64,000 nt of DNA from Ostreococcus mediterraneus (lineage: Eukaryota; Chlorophyta; Mamiellophyceae; Mamiellales; Bathycoccaceae), in NCBI GenBank assembly GCA_012295225.1, contig WMKK01000003.1, forward strand, positions 248,001-312,000, read 5' to 3'. Of the stretch, positions 35,414 through 45,477 are shown piece by piece (position 1 is the stretch's first letter; every line of letters starts with the position of its first letter). Below the pieces are notes generated by a model that saw nothing but the letters and a program-made list of their open reading frames with translations, was not told the DNA's origin and searched no databases. The position numbers and the translations under genes are program-made.

Positions 35414-38400
35414 TTACGCGAAGCCGAAACCGGTGCATCCAGTACGAACGGCGTGGAGCAAGCGCGTCGCGCACTGCTCTGCGCTTGTGTACTTTGGAAT
35501 ACGGAGCGTCAAGAAACATGTTTGTGCCATCGGGAGATGATCAGTAGAGAGCTTTTCATCGAACCGAACCTTAAAATTGAGACCTTCAAATCCGCTGTGA
35601 GGCAAATGAGTATACGCGGCCCAAAAGTGTAACACGAGCGCTTGATCAGAGGGGGTGAAACTTTCAATCGCCTCCCAAAACCAGTCGACGCGTCGTTGTT
35701 CCTCGGCAGATGTGATTTTGGGTTCGTAAATCGTCGCACTTTTCCAAGCTGCGACGGCGATTTTGGGAAGCCCGCACACTACGCGTTCAAGGTCGACTGG
35801 TGAAAGAGACGCGAGTATTTCTGGAGGGATAATGTCGCATAAACCTTCACGGGCTGCATACATCGCAGCTTCGCAGCTTTTGCCATCAACTACGTGCATT
35901 GAATTTCGAGCGTACGCTCTGACAAATTGTTTGCGATTCGCTTCAGTCACCCGAATTGTGCTACCATTCGGAACGAGATCGATGTTTACTACGTCGTTTC
36001 CGACGACAATCGTTCTAACGAACGTCAATCCTCCTGTAGCTTCTATCCATTTGTTCGAATCATGCGTAATAGGGTGCGTGCATAACGTCATCAATGTTCG
36101 TGCAAAGTTTTCATCGGCAGCGGCGAGCTGAGATACAGCCCCTTTACGACCGAGAAGAGCGCTCCAAATCCACGGAGCGAGCGGAAGGTTGATGTTAACG
36201 CCGCTCGCGACGATCAATCCGATGACACGACCAAAGAATCTCGCAGCCGCGAGAGGGACGTCAGGGCGGAACGTGAACACACATGGTTTCATCGATGCAT
36301 CACTGGCGGGTAAACTGCACAACACTGCTTCCTCGGGCTTACCAGCGGGACCTCGAGCGAGAGAATCGATCAAAACTTGCATTGCCTCACGATTGACGCC
36401 GTCGCCTAAACCATCTTCGCCTTCAAATGTTACCGTTAACGATCGCCCGACGAGCGCACGTCGACACGTGGACTCGACTGCAAGCCACACATTGCCGCAA
36501 GGAGAATCTCGAGTGATAGTCACAGACAAAGAGGTTGTGTTTTGGAACTCAGCGGCGTGACGTCTCAAATCCTTTCGCAAACGAGCAATCTTGAACGAAT
36601 GTGGAAATGCATCTGTGGACGCACCGATCAAGTCCAGCGAGCTTCCGAAATAAAACATGTTCGGTGACACTGCGTGTAACAATGAGAATGTCTTAAACCA
36701 CTTGCGCTGACTTAACAACGCGTTCACTGCGCTCTTTGAAGATGTGCCGCTCGGACGAAGCTCAGCAAAAGTGTGCAAAAACAATTGTGTCATATCCACG
36801 ATTTGCTGAGCCGGACTGTGTACGGGAAATTCGCCAGCAGTTTCATGCAACCATCGAGAATTGCCAAGTAGTTGTAAGCCACCACGAATGCCTTTTTCCC
36901 CGCCATCAAGAGCCCAACCTAACATCGCGAGTGGAACACCGATGCACGCGAGAGCATTCACGCAGTCGTCGAGCGCGCCGATGACTGGATTGAGATCAAT
37001 CACGTCATGTAACGCGCGCTTTGAATTCGTACGACCGCTGCTGCGCTTTACGATACCAGACTCACCTTTAACATCTTTTTCGTTCTCTTGTAACTCTTCG
37101 TCTTCATCAGGAGGAATAACAAGGTCTGACACAGCTTTGATACGCTTTCCAGACACTCGCGAAATTGCCGCCGCCAAGCCAAGAATGAGACCGAGACGAA
37201 CGCCGCGACGGACGTTCGCGCGACCTCGAAACATCACCGCCGGCGCATCGGGTTCATCAGTCATCAATAAGCGGCTCTCGACAACGTACGCTGTGCACGC
37301 GCTCTCGGCATGTTTGGAAGTGTCGCGGACGTGTCGCGCCCATTCGCACGCTTCATCGAGACTGGCGCGCAACTGAGCGGGAATGGTTGTCGAGCAAAGA
37401 TCCACGGCTCCAGTCCACAATGGTTCCGTTTTTGCTTCATGACACATGATTCTACCGAAAAGATAGCACACTCCGCTGATAGCGTCCACAACGGCGCTCG
37501 GAACATCCGCTGCGGCGACGTCGTGCAAGAGTTTTGGCGCGACAATCGCAAACAATTTTCCGTACGAATACTGAGCGTCGCCACCGGGCATCTTTAAACC
37601 AATCAAAATGGCCTTAGCCGCGACGTTGCTCATTTCAGGCTTTTCAGCTTCATTGGTGTTCGGAAACGTGCTGGAAATGTTAGTACCACCGCAGCTCCAA
37701 GTAATGAGAATATCAGAGAGATGCGCGAGCGTTTTCCACCAGTTGGACTCACGCAGTTTCGGGGTTCCTCCATTTTCGTGATAAGACTTGAGAATCATAC
37801 GAATAACGACAGTAACCGCGGTACAAAACATAGACGCTGCCGCTGAACCTTTGAATTCGCCATGAGACTCGCTGACCAAACCGTTCATGATACAAATTTG
37901 CATCGGCATGCAATGGACAGTGAGCGCGCGACCGAGCACGGCACACCATCGTCCATCCTTTGAAGAGAGTGCACCCAAACGCTCAGCGAGCAGCGTAGGA
38001 CGACCCACACCAATCATTTCAAGTTCTGACGAATAGCTGTACCCTAACAGCTCCCAGCGTGCGATGTGTTCAAACAGCTTGATGGTATTTGGCGAAGTCG
38101 TCTTGCTGCGTCCGGTGTCGAGCAAAGGCGTCGAAACCGATCTCAGACGCGTCGAAAGATTCGTAACGAGACGCGTGATACTTGTCGCATCCCGCATTCG
38201 ACTTGAACTCATCGCTGGTGTGGATGATACACGGACCGTATGACCGCGTTCAGTGAACGCTAACCGAGCTTGAACTCGAGTACTGTTCGCCAAACGCGAC
38301 GCGTGTAAACGCGCCTCCGACGCATCACCAACTAAGGCAGCATCCATTCCAGCTAACCGATTGACCATCGCACTATTATCAGCATTATTACCTTGCGTCA

Positions 38401-39907
38401 CCCAATCGATGAATGAACGATCGTCGTAATCGTCTAAATTCCCACCTTGCGTAATGTTGTGAAGCTCGTTGAGATCGACATGTTGCGTTCCTCGCGATGC
38501 CATGTGTTCTACGTTAGTCTGCGGGTTCACTTCGAAACGAAACGCACGCTGCGCGAAATTTCGTGAATTACTGATGAGGGCATGTTGATGGCGACCTTCT
38601 GCATTCAAATCTCCTCCGTGAGCATATTCACGATGCTGGTCCAAACTGTCATTGCTTCCTCCTCGTGGAACTGCGTCGTCGATATTCTCCGGTGGTGGTG
38701 AGCCCGTCGAGAACATCCGTTCATGTGTGCGTTGTCGAGATATTTCAGCACCCACATTGGCACTCGCATCGGCGTTCGTATCAACTTCAGGTGAACTTGA
38801 TCCAGCTTGCCACACCGTCGCCCAAGACTTTGGGGTGCCAATGAATGTCTCGTCGCGATCCTTGTGTGGTGCGCATGACGGAGGGCCGTGATAGCTTTCG
38901 TGGAGTTCGGTCAACGCATACGGCGTGAGTTGAATAACATCCTTGAATTCACTCATCGGTGCATCTTCTCCATCCATTGATGTCCCCGCCGCGTCGCCGA
39001 CCTTGTTCAACTCGGCGCCGTCGTCCAACGCGTCAACCAACTCATAGAAATGCGCATTCAATTTTTCAATGTTCCCGCAATGCATTCGCCAAGCGCTTCG
39101 TAAATTTCCTAGTTCTATCAAAAATCGCCCCGCACGGCGTGGATCATACAAATTACCCTCATTTGTCGAAGTGCCAATCACCTTAAAAATGAGAAACATG
39201 CAACGGTTGAGTTGCTGAGTCACGTTGCTCCCTGGAGTTAAGAATCCTGTCGCTTCTGCGCGAAGCAAAGGAAACATAGCATCGAATGCATCTGCAACAA
39301 AATCCATATACAAATAAGCCAAATCTAAAACACAAGGTCCTTGCTCGCGGTTGCGCATCGCCTCAAAAGGATCTACTTCGAGCACGCGCGTCGACTGCAA
39401 CTTGGCGCGCTCTCGCAACCGAGACAACGCCTCAACCGTACGCTTCACAGAATCACCTTTCGCGAGCTTCAAATAACTATGTCGTTCATTGTGTGATAAA
39501 ATCTTCGCCATTTTCTCCAAAGAAACGCTCAACTGCTCCGCGGGTTCCGCGAGCTCGGCTAACTGTTTTTGCACAGTCGCCACGAGCTCCTCGCGCGTCC
39601 CCGAACTCGACATCCCCAAAGCCGACGTCAACGACTTGAGCTGCCACTCCGTAGCCTGCGTCTTCCAATCCCACCTCTTTGGTTCTTCCTTTTCCTTGGG
39701 CACGGCAACCTCAAGCACGCGACTCGGCGGCGTACCCTCCGCCTCCGCCGTCCCGCCCCGCTCGGGCGTCCCCGAACCCGACGCGCCCGCGCCGTAAATT
39801 GAAAACAACTTGCTCAACACCGAATCGCGCATATCAGGCGCCATCGTGCGCAACCGCTGCGAGAAAACACACACGCGCACCACCGCGCACGCCTCACCGT
39901 CAGTCAT
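35414..39907 (-). CDS. HECT-type E3 ubiquitin ligase with N-terminal SAP-like domain
   Basis: Protein of 1497 residues. The C-terminal 350 or so residues form a complete HECT domain: LTVTFEGEDGLGDGVNREAMQ (N-lobe), FRPDVPLAAARFFGRVIGL, TIRVTEANRKQFVRAYA and the C-lobe LPMAQTCFLTLRIPKYTS with the thioester Cys. Near the N-terminus, WQLKSLTSALGMSSSGTREELVATV has the spacing of a SAP DNA-binding helix pair. The long middle is helical with no recognised substrate-binding domain. I start at the first ATG, 39907 (MTDGEACAVV); 39844 (MAPDMRDSVL) is also plausible. SAP plus HECT suggests a chromatin-associated ligase, which is inference. Confidence 0.85.
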   Translation of the reverse strand: MTDGEACAVVRVCVFSQRLRTMAPDMRDSVLSKLFSIYGAGASGSGTPERGGTAEAEGTPPSRVLEVAVPKEKEEPKRWDWKTQATEWQLKSLTSALGMSSSGTREELVATVQKQLAELAEPAEQLSVSLEKMAKILSHNERHSYLKLAKGDSVKRTVEALSRLRERAKLQSTRVLEVDPFEAMRNREQGPCVLDLAYLYMDFVADAFDAMFPLLRAEATGFLTPGSNVTQQLNRCMFLIFKVIGTSTNEGNLYDPRRAGRFLIELGNLRSAWRMHCGNIEKLNAHFYELVDALDDGAELNKVGDAAGTSMDGEDAPMSEFKDVIQLTPYALTELHESYHGPPSCAPHKDRDETFIGTPKSWATVWQAGSSSPEVDTNADASANVGAEISRQRTHERMFSTGSPPPENIDDAVPRGGSNDSLDQHREYAHGGDLNAEGRHQHALISNSRNFAQRAFRFEVNPQTNVEHMASRGTQHVDLNELHNITQGGNLDDYDDRSFIDWVTQGNNADNSAMVNRLAGMDAALVGDASEARLHASRLANSTRVQARLAFTERGHTVRVSSTPAMSSSRMRDATSITRLVTNLSTRLRSVSTPLLDTGRSKTTSPNTIKLFEHIARWELLGYSYSSELEMIGVGRPTLLAERLGALSSKDGRWCAVLGRALTVHCMPMQICIMNGLVSESHGEFKGSAAASMFCTAVTVVIRMILKSYHENGGTPKLRESNWWKTLAHLSDILITWSCGGTNISSTFPNTNEAEKPEMSNVAAKAILIGLKMPGGDAQYSYGKLFAIVAPKLLHDVAAADVPSAVVDAISGVCYLFGRIMCHEAKTEPLWTGAVDLCSTTIPAQLRASLDEACEWARHVRDTSKHAESACTAYVVESRLLMTDEPDAPAVMFRGRANVRRGVRLGLILGLAAAISRVSGKRIKAVSDLVIPPDEDEELQENEKDVKGESGIVKRSSGRTNSKRALHDVIDLNPVIGALDDCVNALACIGVPLAMLGWALDGGEKGIRGGLQLLGNSRWLHETAGEFPVHSPAQQIVDMTQLFLHTFAELRPSGTSSKSAVNALLSQRKWFKTFSLLHAVSPNMFYFGSSLDLIGASTDAFPHSFKIARLRKDLRRHAAEFQNTTSLSVTITRDSPCGNVWLAVESTCRRALVGRSLTVTFEGEDGLGDGVNREAMQVLIDSLARGPAGKPEEAVLCSLPASDASMKPCVFTFRPDVPLAAARFFGRVIGLIVASGVNINLPLAPWIWSALLGRKGAVSQLAAADENFARTLMTLCTHPITHDSNKWIEATGGLTFVRTIVVGNDVVNIDLVPNGSTIRVTEANRKQFVRAYARNSMHVVDGKSCEAAMYAAREGLCDIIPPEILASLSPVDLERVVCGLPKIAVAAWKSATIYEPKITSAEEQRRVDWFWEAIESFTPSDQALVLHFWAAYTHLPHSGFEGLNFKVRFDEKLSTDHLPMAQTCFLTLRIPKYTSAEQCATRLLHAVRTGCTGFGFA

Positions 39908-40258
39908 CGCGCGCACGCACGCGCACACACGCGAACAAACATTCGAGAACGCCACGCGCACGCGACCCGCGACCGCCGCACCTTGACCACATCCTCCTCC
40001 ACCGCGTCCTCCCCATCGCGCCCATCGCCGTCATCGCGCGCGCGCGCGACTCTCGCCGAGATCGCCCCCTCGCGCGCGTTCCTACCGCCTTCGCGCGCGC
40101 TATCACCCTCCTCCGCCGCGCGTTTCCGTCCGCGCATCGCGAAAAGATGACGCGCGCAATGCGCCCGCCTCTCGCGCGCTCGAGATCGCGCGACGCGGAA
40201 TGCGCGACGATGCGACGCGCGACTTCAACGACACGCGCGCGAGAAATATGCAGCGAAT
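39908..40258. promoter_or_regulatory. Divergent spacer before the 40259 gene
   Basis: About 350 bp of very G+C-rich sequence between the HECT ligase start (minus) and the next plus-strand ATG. Open frames cross it on both strands because stop codons are rare at this composition, but their content (Arg/Ala/His runs) is not protein-like. I see no clear motif. Confidence 0.4.
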
Positions 40259-41272
40259 ATGCACCCACGCGTTGGCGTCGCCGGGCGCGGCGTCGCGTGG
40301 CGTGCGTCGGCGCTGAGTGGCGTCGAAACGTCGCGGACGCGCACGGGTGTCTCGAGGACACCGGGAACACGTGCGACGCCAACGAAAAAGCGCACACGCG
40401 CGTCGTCGTCGTCGGCACACGCGCGCGCGCTCGGGGCGTGGATGTGCGCGAGCGCGCTCGTGACGGTCGCGCACGGGTTTTTGCGCACGCACGCGCCGAC
40501 GGAGTCGCGAGGTGTCGCGCGTAGGGGGCGTACGCGTCGCGAGCACGCGACGTGGGTGAGGTTTACGAGTGTGCGCGGTTCGGGACGACGCGCGATGGAG
40601 GCGCCGGCGGCGGGTGGTGACGCGCTCTATGGCGTGTCCACGGAGCCGAGCGATGAGGACGTGCAGGTGTTTAATTCGTTGCTTCAAGGTGGGTCGTGGG
40701 AGGCGATCGTGGGGAACGTCAAGGCGGCGGCGAATGATGGGAGGTTGACGACGGGCGTGTTGGGCGCGGCGTACTTGGTGTATAGCGAGAGTAAGAAGCG
40801 TGGAGAAAACGAGCAGACGTTGATGATTTTGCAGAATATTATCCAGGTGTTGACGCAAGCGGTGTTGACGTTGAATGCGTCGCCGGCGCAGAGGGTTATG
40901 GATGCGCTCATGGAGTTTACGGTGGATGAAGAACGCAAGTTGGTGGATAAACTCGAAGAGGCGTACAACGACGGTATTAATACATACGACGTCGCCGAAG
41001 TGTTGCGTGATTTTATTAAAAACTTGCAAGTGCAGGAAATGTCGTTCGAATTGGAAGTGGCCAAGGCTAAAGAGGCGGGTTGGGATGACCAGCTCGCAAA
41101 GTTGGAAACGCTCGCCGAGGAGCGCATCGAGGCGCAACGTCGCGCGATGAACATTCTTAGGCTCATTGGTGTTGAAGCGCCGAGCGTACCGGCCGCGGGC
41201 CCTGTCGCGGGCCCCGCGCCTGTGGTCGAAGGTGACAGTGGCGGTGGATTCTTCGCGGATCAAACCGAGTAA
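40259..41272 (+). CDS. Unknown protein, possibly plastid-targeted
   Basis: I do not recognise the family. The frame has 337 residues; the first 110 are Arg/Ser/Thr/Ala-rich and could be a transit peptide, so internal ATGs at 40442 or 40595 are possible starts. The conserved-looking part (YGVSTEPSDEDVQVFNSLLQ onward) is helical and acidic: SWEAIVGNVKAAANDGRLTT, VLGAAYLVYSESKKRGENEQ, LTQAVLTLNASPAQRVMDAL, LVDKLEEAYNDGINTYDVAE. It ends with a Pro/Ala linker and Gly-rich tail. The regular heptads suggest a helical bundle that may oligomerise. It converges with the carotenoid oxygenase gene. Confidence 0.62.
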   Translation: MHPRVGVAGRGVAWRASALSGVETSRTRTGVSRTPGTRATPTKKRTRASSSSAHARALGAWMCASALVTVAHGFLRTHAPTESRGVARRGRTRREHATWVRFTSVRGSGRRAMEAPAAGGDALYGVSTEPSDEDVQVFNSLLQGGSWEAIVGNVKAAANDGRLTTGVLGAAYLVYSESKKRGENEQTLMILQNIIQVLTQAVLTLNASPAQRVMDALMEFTVDEERKLVDKLEEAYNDGINTYDVAEVLRDFIKNLQVQEMSFELEVAKAKEAGWDDQLAKLETLAEERIEAQRRAMNILRLIGVEAPSVPAAGPVAGPAPVVEGDSGGGFFADQTE

Positions 41273-41326
41273 GCAAAGTAGCGTTGAGTGTTATACAAGT
41301 CATCTAAAAAATAAGTTCTATGGGCC

Positions 41327-43078
41327 TCACAGCGGCCAGTTTCGCAACGGACCGGGAACGTACTCGCAATGAAAGCCATACGGCACGCGCACAGGTACGT
41401 GTACTACGCACTGCTTTGCGAACGTGCGAGCGTTCAATAATAGCAACTCGGTTCGCGGCTCTTCCTCGTTCAAGACGTGCGTGAGGACGAGAAGGTACCC
41501 ATCATCTTCGCTCTCTGGACTGTCGCTCGACACGAAAATAATATCGCCGCATGTCTTCCCATCGCCTAAATCATAACGTACGACTTCACCCGTTTCAAAG
41601 TCGTGCTTGAGCACGGCATCGAACGCCGGGATGTCCATGCGCTCTTTGGGCTCGGTGCCTTCTTTGTACGCCACGGAGTACGCGTAGCGATACTTCAGAC
41701 CAACGTAAGCACGATTGATGCATGGAAAATCCGACGTCTGGTCGCACATGCGCCTACTCGAGACCAGAGTTTTCGTTTCTGTGTCAATTTCCCATCGCCA
41801 AAGCGCGGCAACGTCGCGCCCTGCGTTCACGGGATTGCTCGTCGGCGATGACCGCGGCGAATCATTTTGCTGGCACATGCCCAGCGCGTTCGTTTCGTCT
41901 GATTTGCACACATCGAGCACGATGCGAGAACCTTCGTCGTACGCGTTGACGACGTGATATGCGAAGCACGTCTCTTTCGTGTCGATCCAATACGGGCCTT
42001 CGTTATCGCGTGCGCGACGAGGCATAAAACCAACGCGCATTGTGAGCTCCTTTTCGAACGAAAATGGCAGTCCACCATCTATGACGCGAGGCAAGTCAAA
42101 CACTAATGGACCGTCCAGCAGCACAGTCTTCGTTGACGTGATAGCCATGTCGTGTTGCATCGACGGCCGTTCGACTTTGACTTCTCGGCGATACGTCCTC
42201 CCTCCAGTCTCACCGTCAATGATACCCACCGTCACCGTCGTTTCGTTTTGTTTGTCGCCAATGGCGATGAGGTTGTAGCCGATGTAAATGAGCTCGCCCG
42301 TGCGCGGGCAAATTTTCCCGTGCGCCGACATATTGTCGAGCCAGAAATCTTTCGTTGAAAACGTCCCATTGAAATTGCACACGCCCTTCGTCGCGAGCGT
42401 CGGCCCGAGCTCAAGCTCATATGCCGACCCAGATTCGTACGTTGCCAACAATCGACCCGCGTGATACGTCAGCCCATTCGACGCCGTATTCTTGCTTTGA
42501 ATCACCCAAAACGGAGAATCCGGCTGCATCACGTCCGCCGTCATCTTTTCCACCAAACGCGGAAGCAAGTACCTCCAAATCGGATTGATATCCCTCAACC
42601 CAGTGTACAACGCCTCCTTCGCCTTCTCCTCGCGCTTAAACGCGCGCGTCTCAACATACTTACGCGTATACGACGCCCGTCCTCCGCCTAAACGCACCGC
42701 GTGCACCATACCGTCGCCGTCGAACCAGTGATACCTCTCCGCCCCGAGCGCGGGCTCGCGCGCCGCGTTCGGCCCGTTCCGCATGAACACCCCATCCACG
42801 CACGCCGGCAGCGCGCCATCGATGCGCAAATCTCGCACTTCCCCCTCGATCGCGCCCACGACCGGCGCGAAGTTCCCTTTGAGCGCGGGATTCGTCGTCC
42901 ATGCGCCATCGCCTCGGCGCTCCAGCCACGATGGACGCGCGCTCAGCGCGCGGCGCGCGGCGTCGCGCGCCGCCTCGCGCGCCGACGACGACGTCGACGA
43001 CGTCGACGACGACGACGCGACGACGCGCCGCGCGCGCGCGCGCCACGCCCCGGGGCCCGTCGACCGCGCGCGCGCCAT
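41327..43078 (-). CDS. Carotenoid cleavage dioxygenase (CCD/NCED/RPE65 family)
   Basis: Non-heme iron dioxygenase of 583 residues that cleaves carotenoid double bonds. A Ser/Ala/Arg-rich leader of about 30 residues suggests a plastid. The four iron-binding His blocks are present: DNMSAHGKI, QHDMAITSTKTVLLDGPL, CFAYHVVNAYDE and VPYGFHCEYVPG. FMRNGPNAAREP and HWFDGDGMVHAVRL near the N-terminus are family hallmarks. Whether it is a CCD1-like, NCED-like or other clade cannot be decided. The ATG at 43078 (MARARSTGPG) is chosen; the open frame extends far upstream only because stop codons are rare there. Confidence 0.87.
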   Translation of the reverse strand: MARARSTGPGAWRARARRVVASSSSTSSTSSSAREAARDAARRALSARPSWLERRGDGAWTTNPALKGNFAPVVGAIEGEVRDLRIDGALPACVDGVFMRNGPNAAREPALGAERYHWFDGDGMVHAVRLGGGRASYTRKYVETRAFKREEKAKEALYTGLRDINPIWRYLLPRLVEKMTADVMQPDSPFWVIQSKNTASNGLTYHAGRLLATYESGSAYELELGPTLATKGVCNFNGTFSTKDFWLDNMSAHGKICPRTGELIYIGYNLIAIGDKQNETTVTVGIIDGETGGRTYRREVKVERPSMQHDMAITSTKTVLLDGPLVFDLPRVIDGGLPFSFEKELTMRVGFMPRRARDNEGPYWIDTKETCFAYHVVNAYDEGSRIVLDVCKSDETNALGMCQQNDSPRSSPTSNPVNAGRDVAALWRWEIDTETKTLVSSRRMCDQTSDFPCINRAYVGLKYRYAYSVAYKEGTEPKERMDIPAFDAVLKHDFETGEVVRYDLGDGKTCGDIIFVSSDSPESEDDGYLLVLTHVLNEEEPRTELLLLNARTFAKQCVVHVPVRVPYGFHCEYVPGPLRNWPL

Positions 43079-43675
43079 GCGATTCGGATAATGACGGTCG
43101 GCGTACGACCAATCACGACTCCAGGGAACAGAGGGACTCGACGTGTCCGACCGACCACCCCGTCGTTCGCCGGCGCGAAAGGTCGCCTCGCGCGCGTCGC
43201 CGCGCCATTCGACCGCCGCGACTCGCGCTCGCGCTCGCCTCCTCGCGCGCGCGTCGCCGCGAGTCTTCTTCGCGCGTTTTTCCGTGCGTCCGCGATGTTC
43301 GCGACGACGACGGTGGCGTCCGGACGGACGATGCCGGGCCCGATCGGCGCGCGGCGGCGCCTGGCGCGCGGCGAGGTGCCGATGTCGTCGACGCCGCGTC
43401 GCGCGTTGACGAGCGACGCGCGCGGGAAGGCGCTGAGTTCGCGCGGTGCGCGCGCGTGCGTGGCGAACGGGGCGTTGATTCATGGGGGCGTCGGTGCGCG
43501 CGCGCGCGGCGATGGACGCGAGGTGCGTGGACGACGCGCGAGCGCGCGCGCGAGGCGGGTATAGATATCGACGTCGCGTTCGTGATGTGATCACGGCGTG
43601 AATGATGAGAACTGACGAGATGTGTGTGCGTTGTGTGTGTTCGTGTAGGCGAATGGACGCGCGTATGGTGCGCAA
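43079..43675. promoter_or_regulatory. Divergent intergenic region with possible 5' exon
   Basis: A 597-bp gap between the CCD and asparagine synthetase starts. A plus-strand frame from the ATG at 43295 (MFATTTVASGRTMPG) to 43564 reads like a transit-peptide leader but matches nothing further. A GTGCGT donor-like site near 43523 and a TGTAG acceptor-like site at about 43648 could define a 5'-leader intron for the downstream gene. It is otherwise G+C-rich with no motif. Confidence 0.35.
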
Positions 43676-45313
43676 ATGTGCTCGGTGTTGGCGATGTATG
43701 ACCCGAACGGCGCCATGGAGGATGGACGCGAAACGTTGATGCGCGAGTTGAGCGCGCGCATGGTGACGCGCGGTCCCGATGGTTCGGGGTATTTCGGCTC
43801 CAAGCGATACGGATTGGCGCACGAGAGATTGGCGATTATGGATCCGGAAGGTGGTAAGCAACCGATTGTGTATGAGGACGGAGCGAAGACGTACGCGGTG
43901 TGCGCCAATGGTGAAATTTACAACTTTCGCAAGCTTCAAGCAAAGTATGGGCTCACCGCGGCGAAGACTGGCAGTGACTCTGAAGTGTTGCTTCAGCTCT
44001 ATAAACACCTTGGTGTTGATTTTGTAAAGGAGCTGAATGGCATTTTTGGTTTTGTCGTCGTCGGCGACGACGGGGACCACATGATTGCCGCGCGCGACCA
44101 CGCGGGTATCAAACCATTGTACATTGGTTACGGCAAGAACGGCGTCAAATGGTTCGCATCAGAATTGAAGGCGATTTGCGATCAAGATTGCGAACGCATC
44201 GAAGAGTTCCCCGCTGGACACTACTGGACCCCGAAGGATGGGTTTGTGAAGTGGTACAATCCAGCTTGGGATAGCGACGACGACGACGCCGTCGGTACCA
44301 AGGATACGTCTCACGTTCGCGCCATTCTTGAGAAAGCCATCATCGACCAGACAATGGCTGACGTTCCCATCGGCCTTTTATTGTCTGGAGGTTTGGATTC
44401 CGCCGTCGTCAGTACGGTGTTGAAGCCCATGCTCGAAAAGTCTGGTCAAGAGTACTTGTCGTTCACCGTCGGTCAAGAAGGTTCGCCCGACGTCACGGCG
44501 GCGCGCATGATGTCCGAATATTTGGGTACAACGCACCACGAATACCTTTTCACCTCTGAAGAGGCGTGCGCGAACATTGAAAACGTGATCTATCACTTGG
44601 AAACGTATGAACCTGAGCTTATTCGCTCGGCTATCCCCAACTACTTTCTGGCCAAACTCACGTCGCAACACGTCAAGGTTGTTCTCACGGGCGAAGGCTC
44701 TGACGAACTTTTCGCGGGATACCTCTATTTCCGCGACGCACCGTCGTCCAAGCATATTCATAACGAACTTCGACGTATCTTTGGTGCTTTGCACAACGTC
44801 AACTGCCAGCGAGCGGACCGTATGACTATGGCGCACGGTTTAGAAGCGCGAGTGCCGTTTTTGGACCCGCGCGTCATCGACGCCGTCATGGAGGTTGATC
44901 CCGAGTTCAAGCGCATTGAGGGTGAAGCTAAACCCGAAAAGCACGCGCTTCGCGCGTTATTCGACGGCGAAATTCCTGATCCAGTGCTCTGGCGTACAAA
45001 GGCTATGCAATGCGAAGGCGTCGGCTTGAACTGGGTCGAAGACCTCCAAAAGTTTTGCGATGAACAAGTCTCTGACGAAGACTTCGCCAAGGCTGAATCC
45101 ACCTACCCAATCAATCCCCCGCACAGCAAAGAAGAAATGTACTACAGACGCATCTTCGAAAAGCATTACCACGGCATGGACAAGTTTGTGCACGTCTGGG
45201 AAGGCGGCTGTCGCGCGGGCGGCGCCGCGTGGGAGAACAACCAATACACGCGCGCCGGCGTGAAAAACGTCCAGCAACTCGCCAAGGGTTTAACTGGTGT
45301 CAAGGGTGCGTAA
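43676..45313 (+). CDS. Asparagine synthetase (glutamine-hydrolysing)
   Basis: Protein of 545 residues that makes asparagine from aspartate, glutamine and ATP. The N-terminal Ntn glutaminase begins MCSVLAMYD, with Cys2 as nucleophile after Met removal. It continues through RGPDGSGYFG, LAHERLAIMDPEGGKQP and NGEIYNF. The synthetase domain has the ATP-PPi loop LLSGGLDSAVVS, FTVGQEGSPDV, GEGSDELFAGY and the C-terminal MTMAHGLEARVPFLD block. All key residues are intact and length is normal for AsnB. Because the glutaminase needs Cys at position 2, the start is firm unless an upstream leader is cleaved to expose it. Confidence 0.95.
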   Translation: MCSVLAMYDPNGAMEDGRETLMRELSARMVTRGPDGSGYFGSKRYGLAHERLAIMDPEGGKQPIVYEDGAKTYAVCANGEIYNFRKLQAKYGLTAAKTGSDSEVLLQLYKHLGVDFVKELNGIFGFVVVGDDGDHMIAARDHAGIKPLYIGYGKNGVKWFASELKAICDQDCERIEEFPAGHYWTPKDGFVKWYNPAWDSDDDDAVGTKDTSHVRAILEKAIIDQTMADVPIGLLLSGGLDSAVVSTVLKPMLEKSGQEYLSFTVGQEGSPDVTAARMMSEYLGTTHHEYLFTSEEACANIENVIYHLETYEPELIRSAIPNYFLAKLTSQHVKVVLTGEGSDELFAGYLYFRDAPSSKHIHNELRRIFGALHNVNCQRADRMTMAHGLEARVPFLDPRVIDAVMEVDPEFKRIEGEAKPEKHALRALFDGEIPDPVLWRTKAMQCEGVGLNWVEDLQKFCDEQVSDEDFAKAESTYPINPPHSKEEMYYRRIFEKHYHGMDKFVHVWEGGCRAGGAAWENNQYTRAGVKNVQQLAKGLTGVKGA

Positions 45314-45477
45314 GCACCCATTAGTTTAAAGTATAAGTATCATCTCTCGTTGACCGGGTTGTGTTCTACTACAGTATGTTGATTGATTTTTTGTGTTGCA
45401 CTTTGTTATTGAAATCAGTTGTGTTGCAGTAATACGCTCAACTTTCGCGCGTCTCACGCCTCATACCCACCCACGCG

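Noticed and set aside
43079-44101. N-terminal extension of the carotenoid oxygenase frame
   Set aside because: Arg/His/Ala-rich, overlaps the divergent asparagine synthetase start; absence of stops is due to composition.
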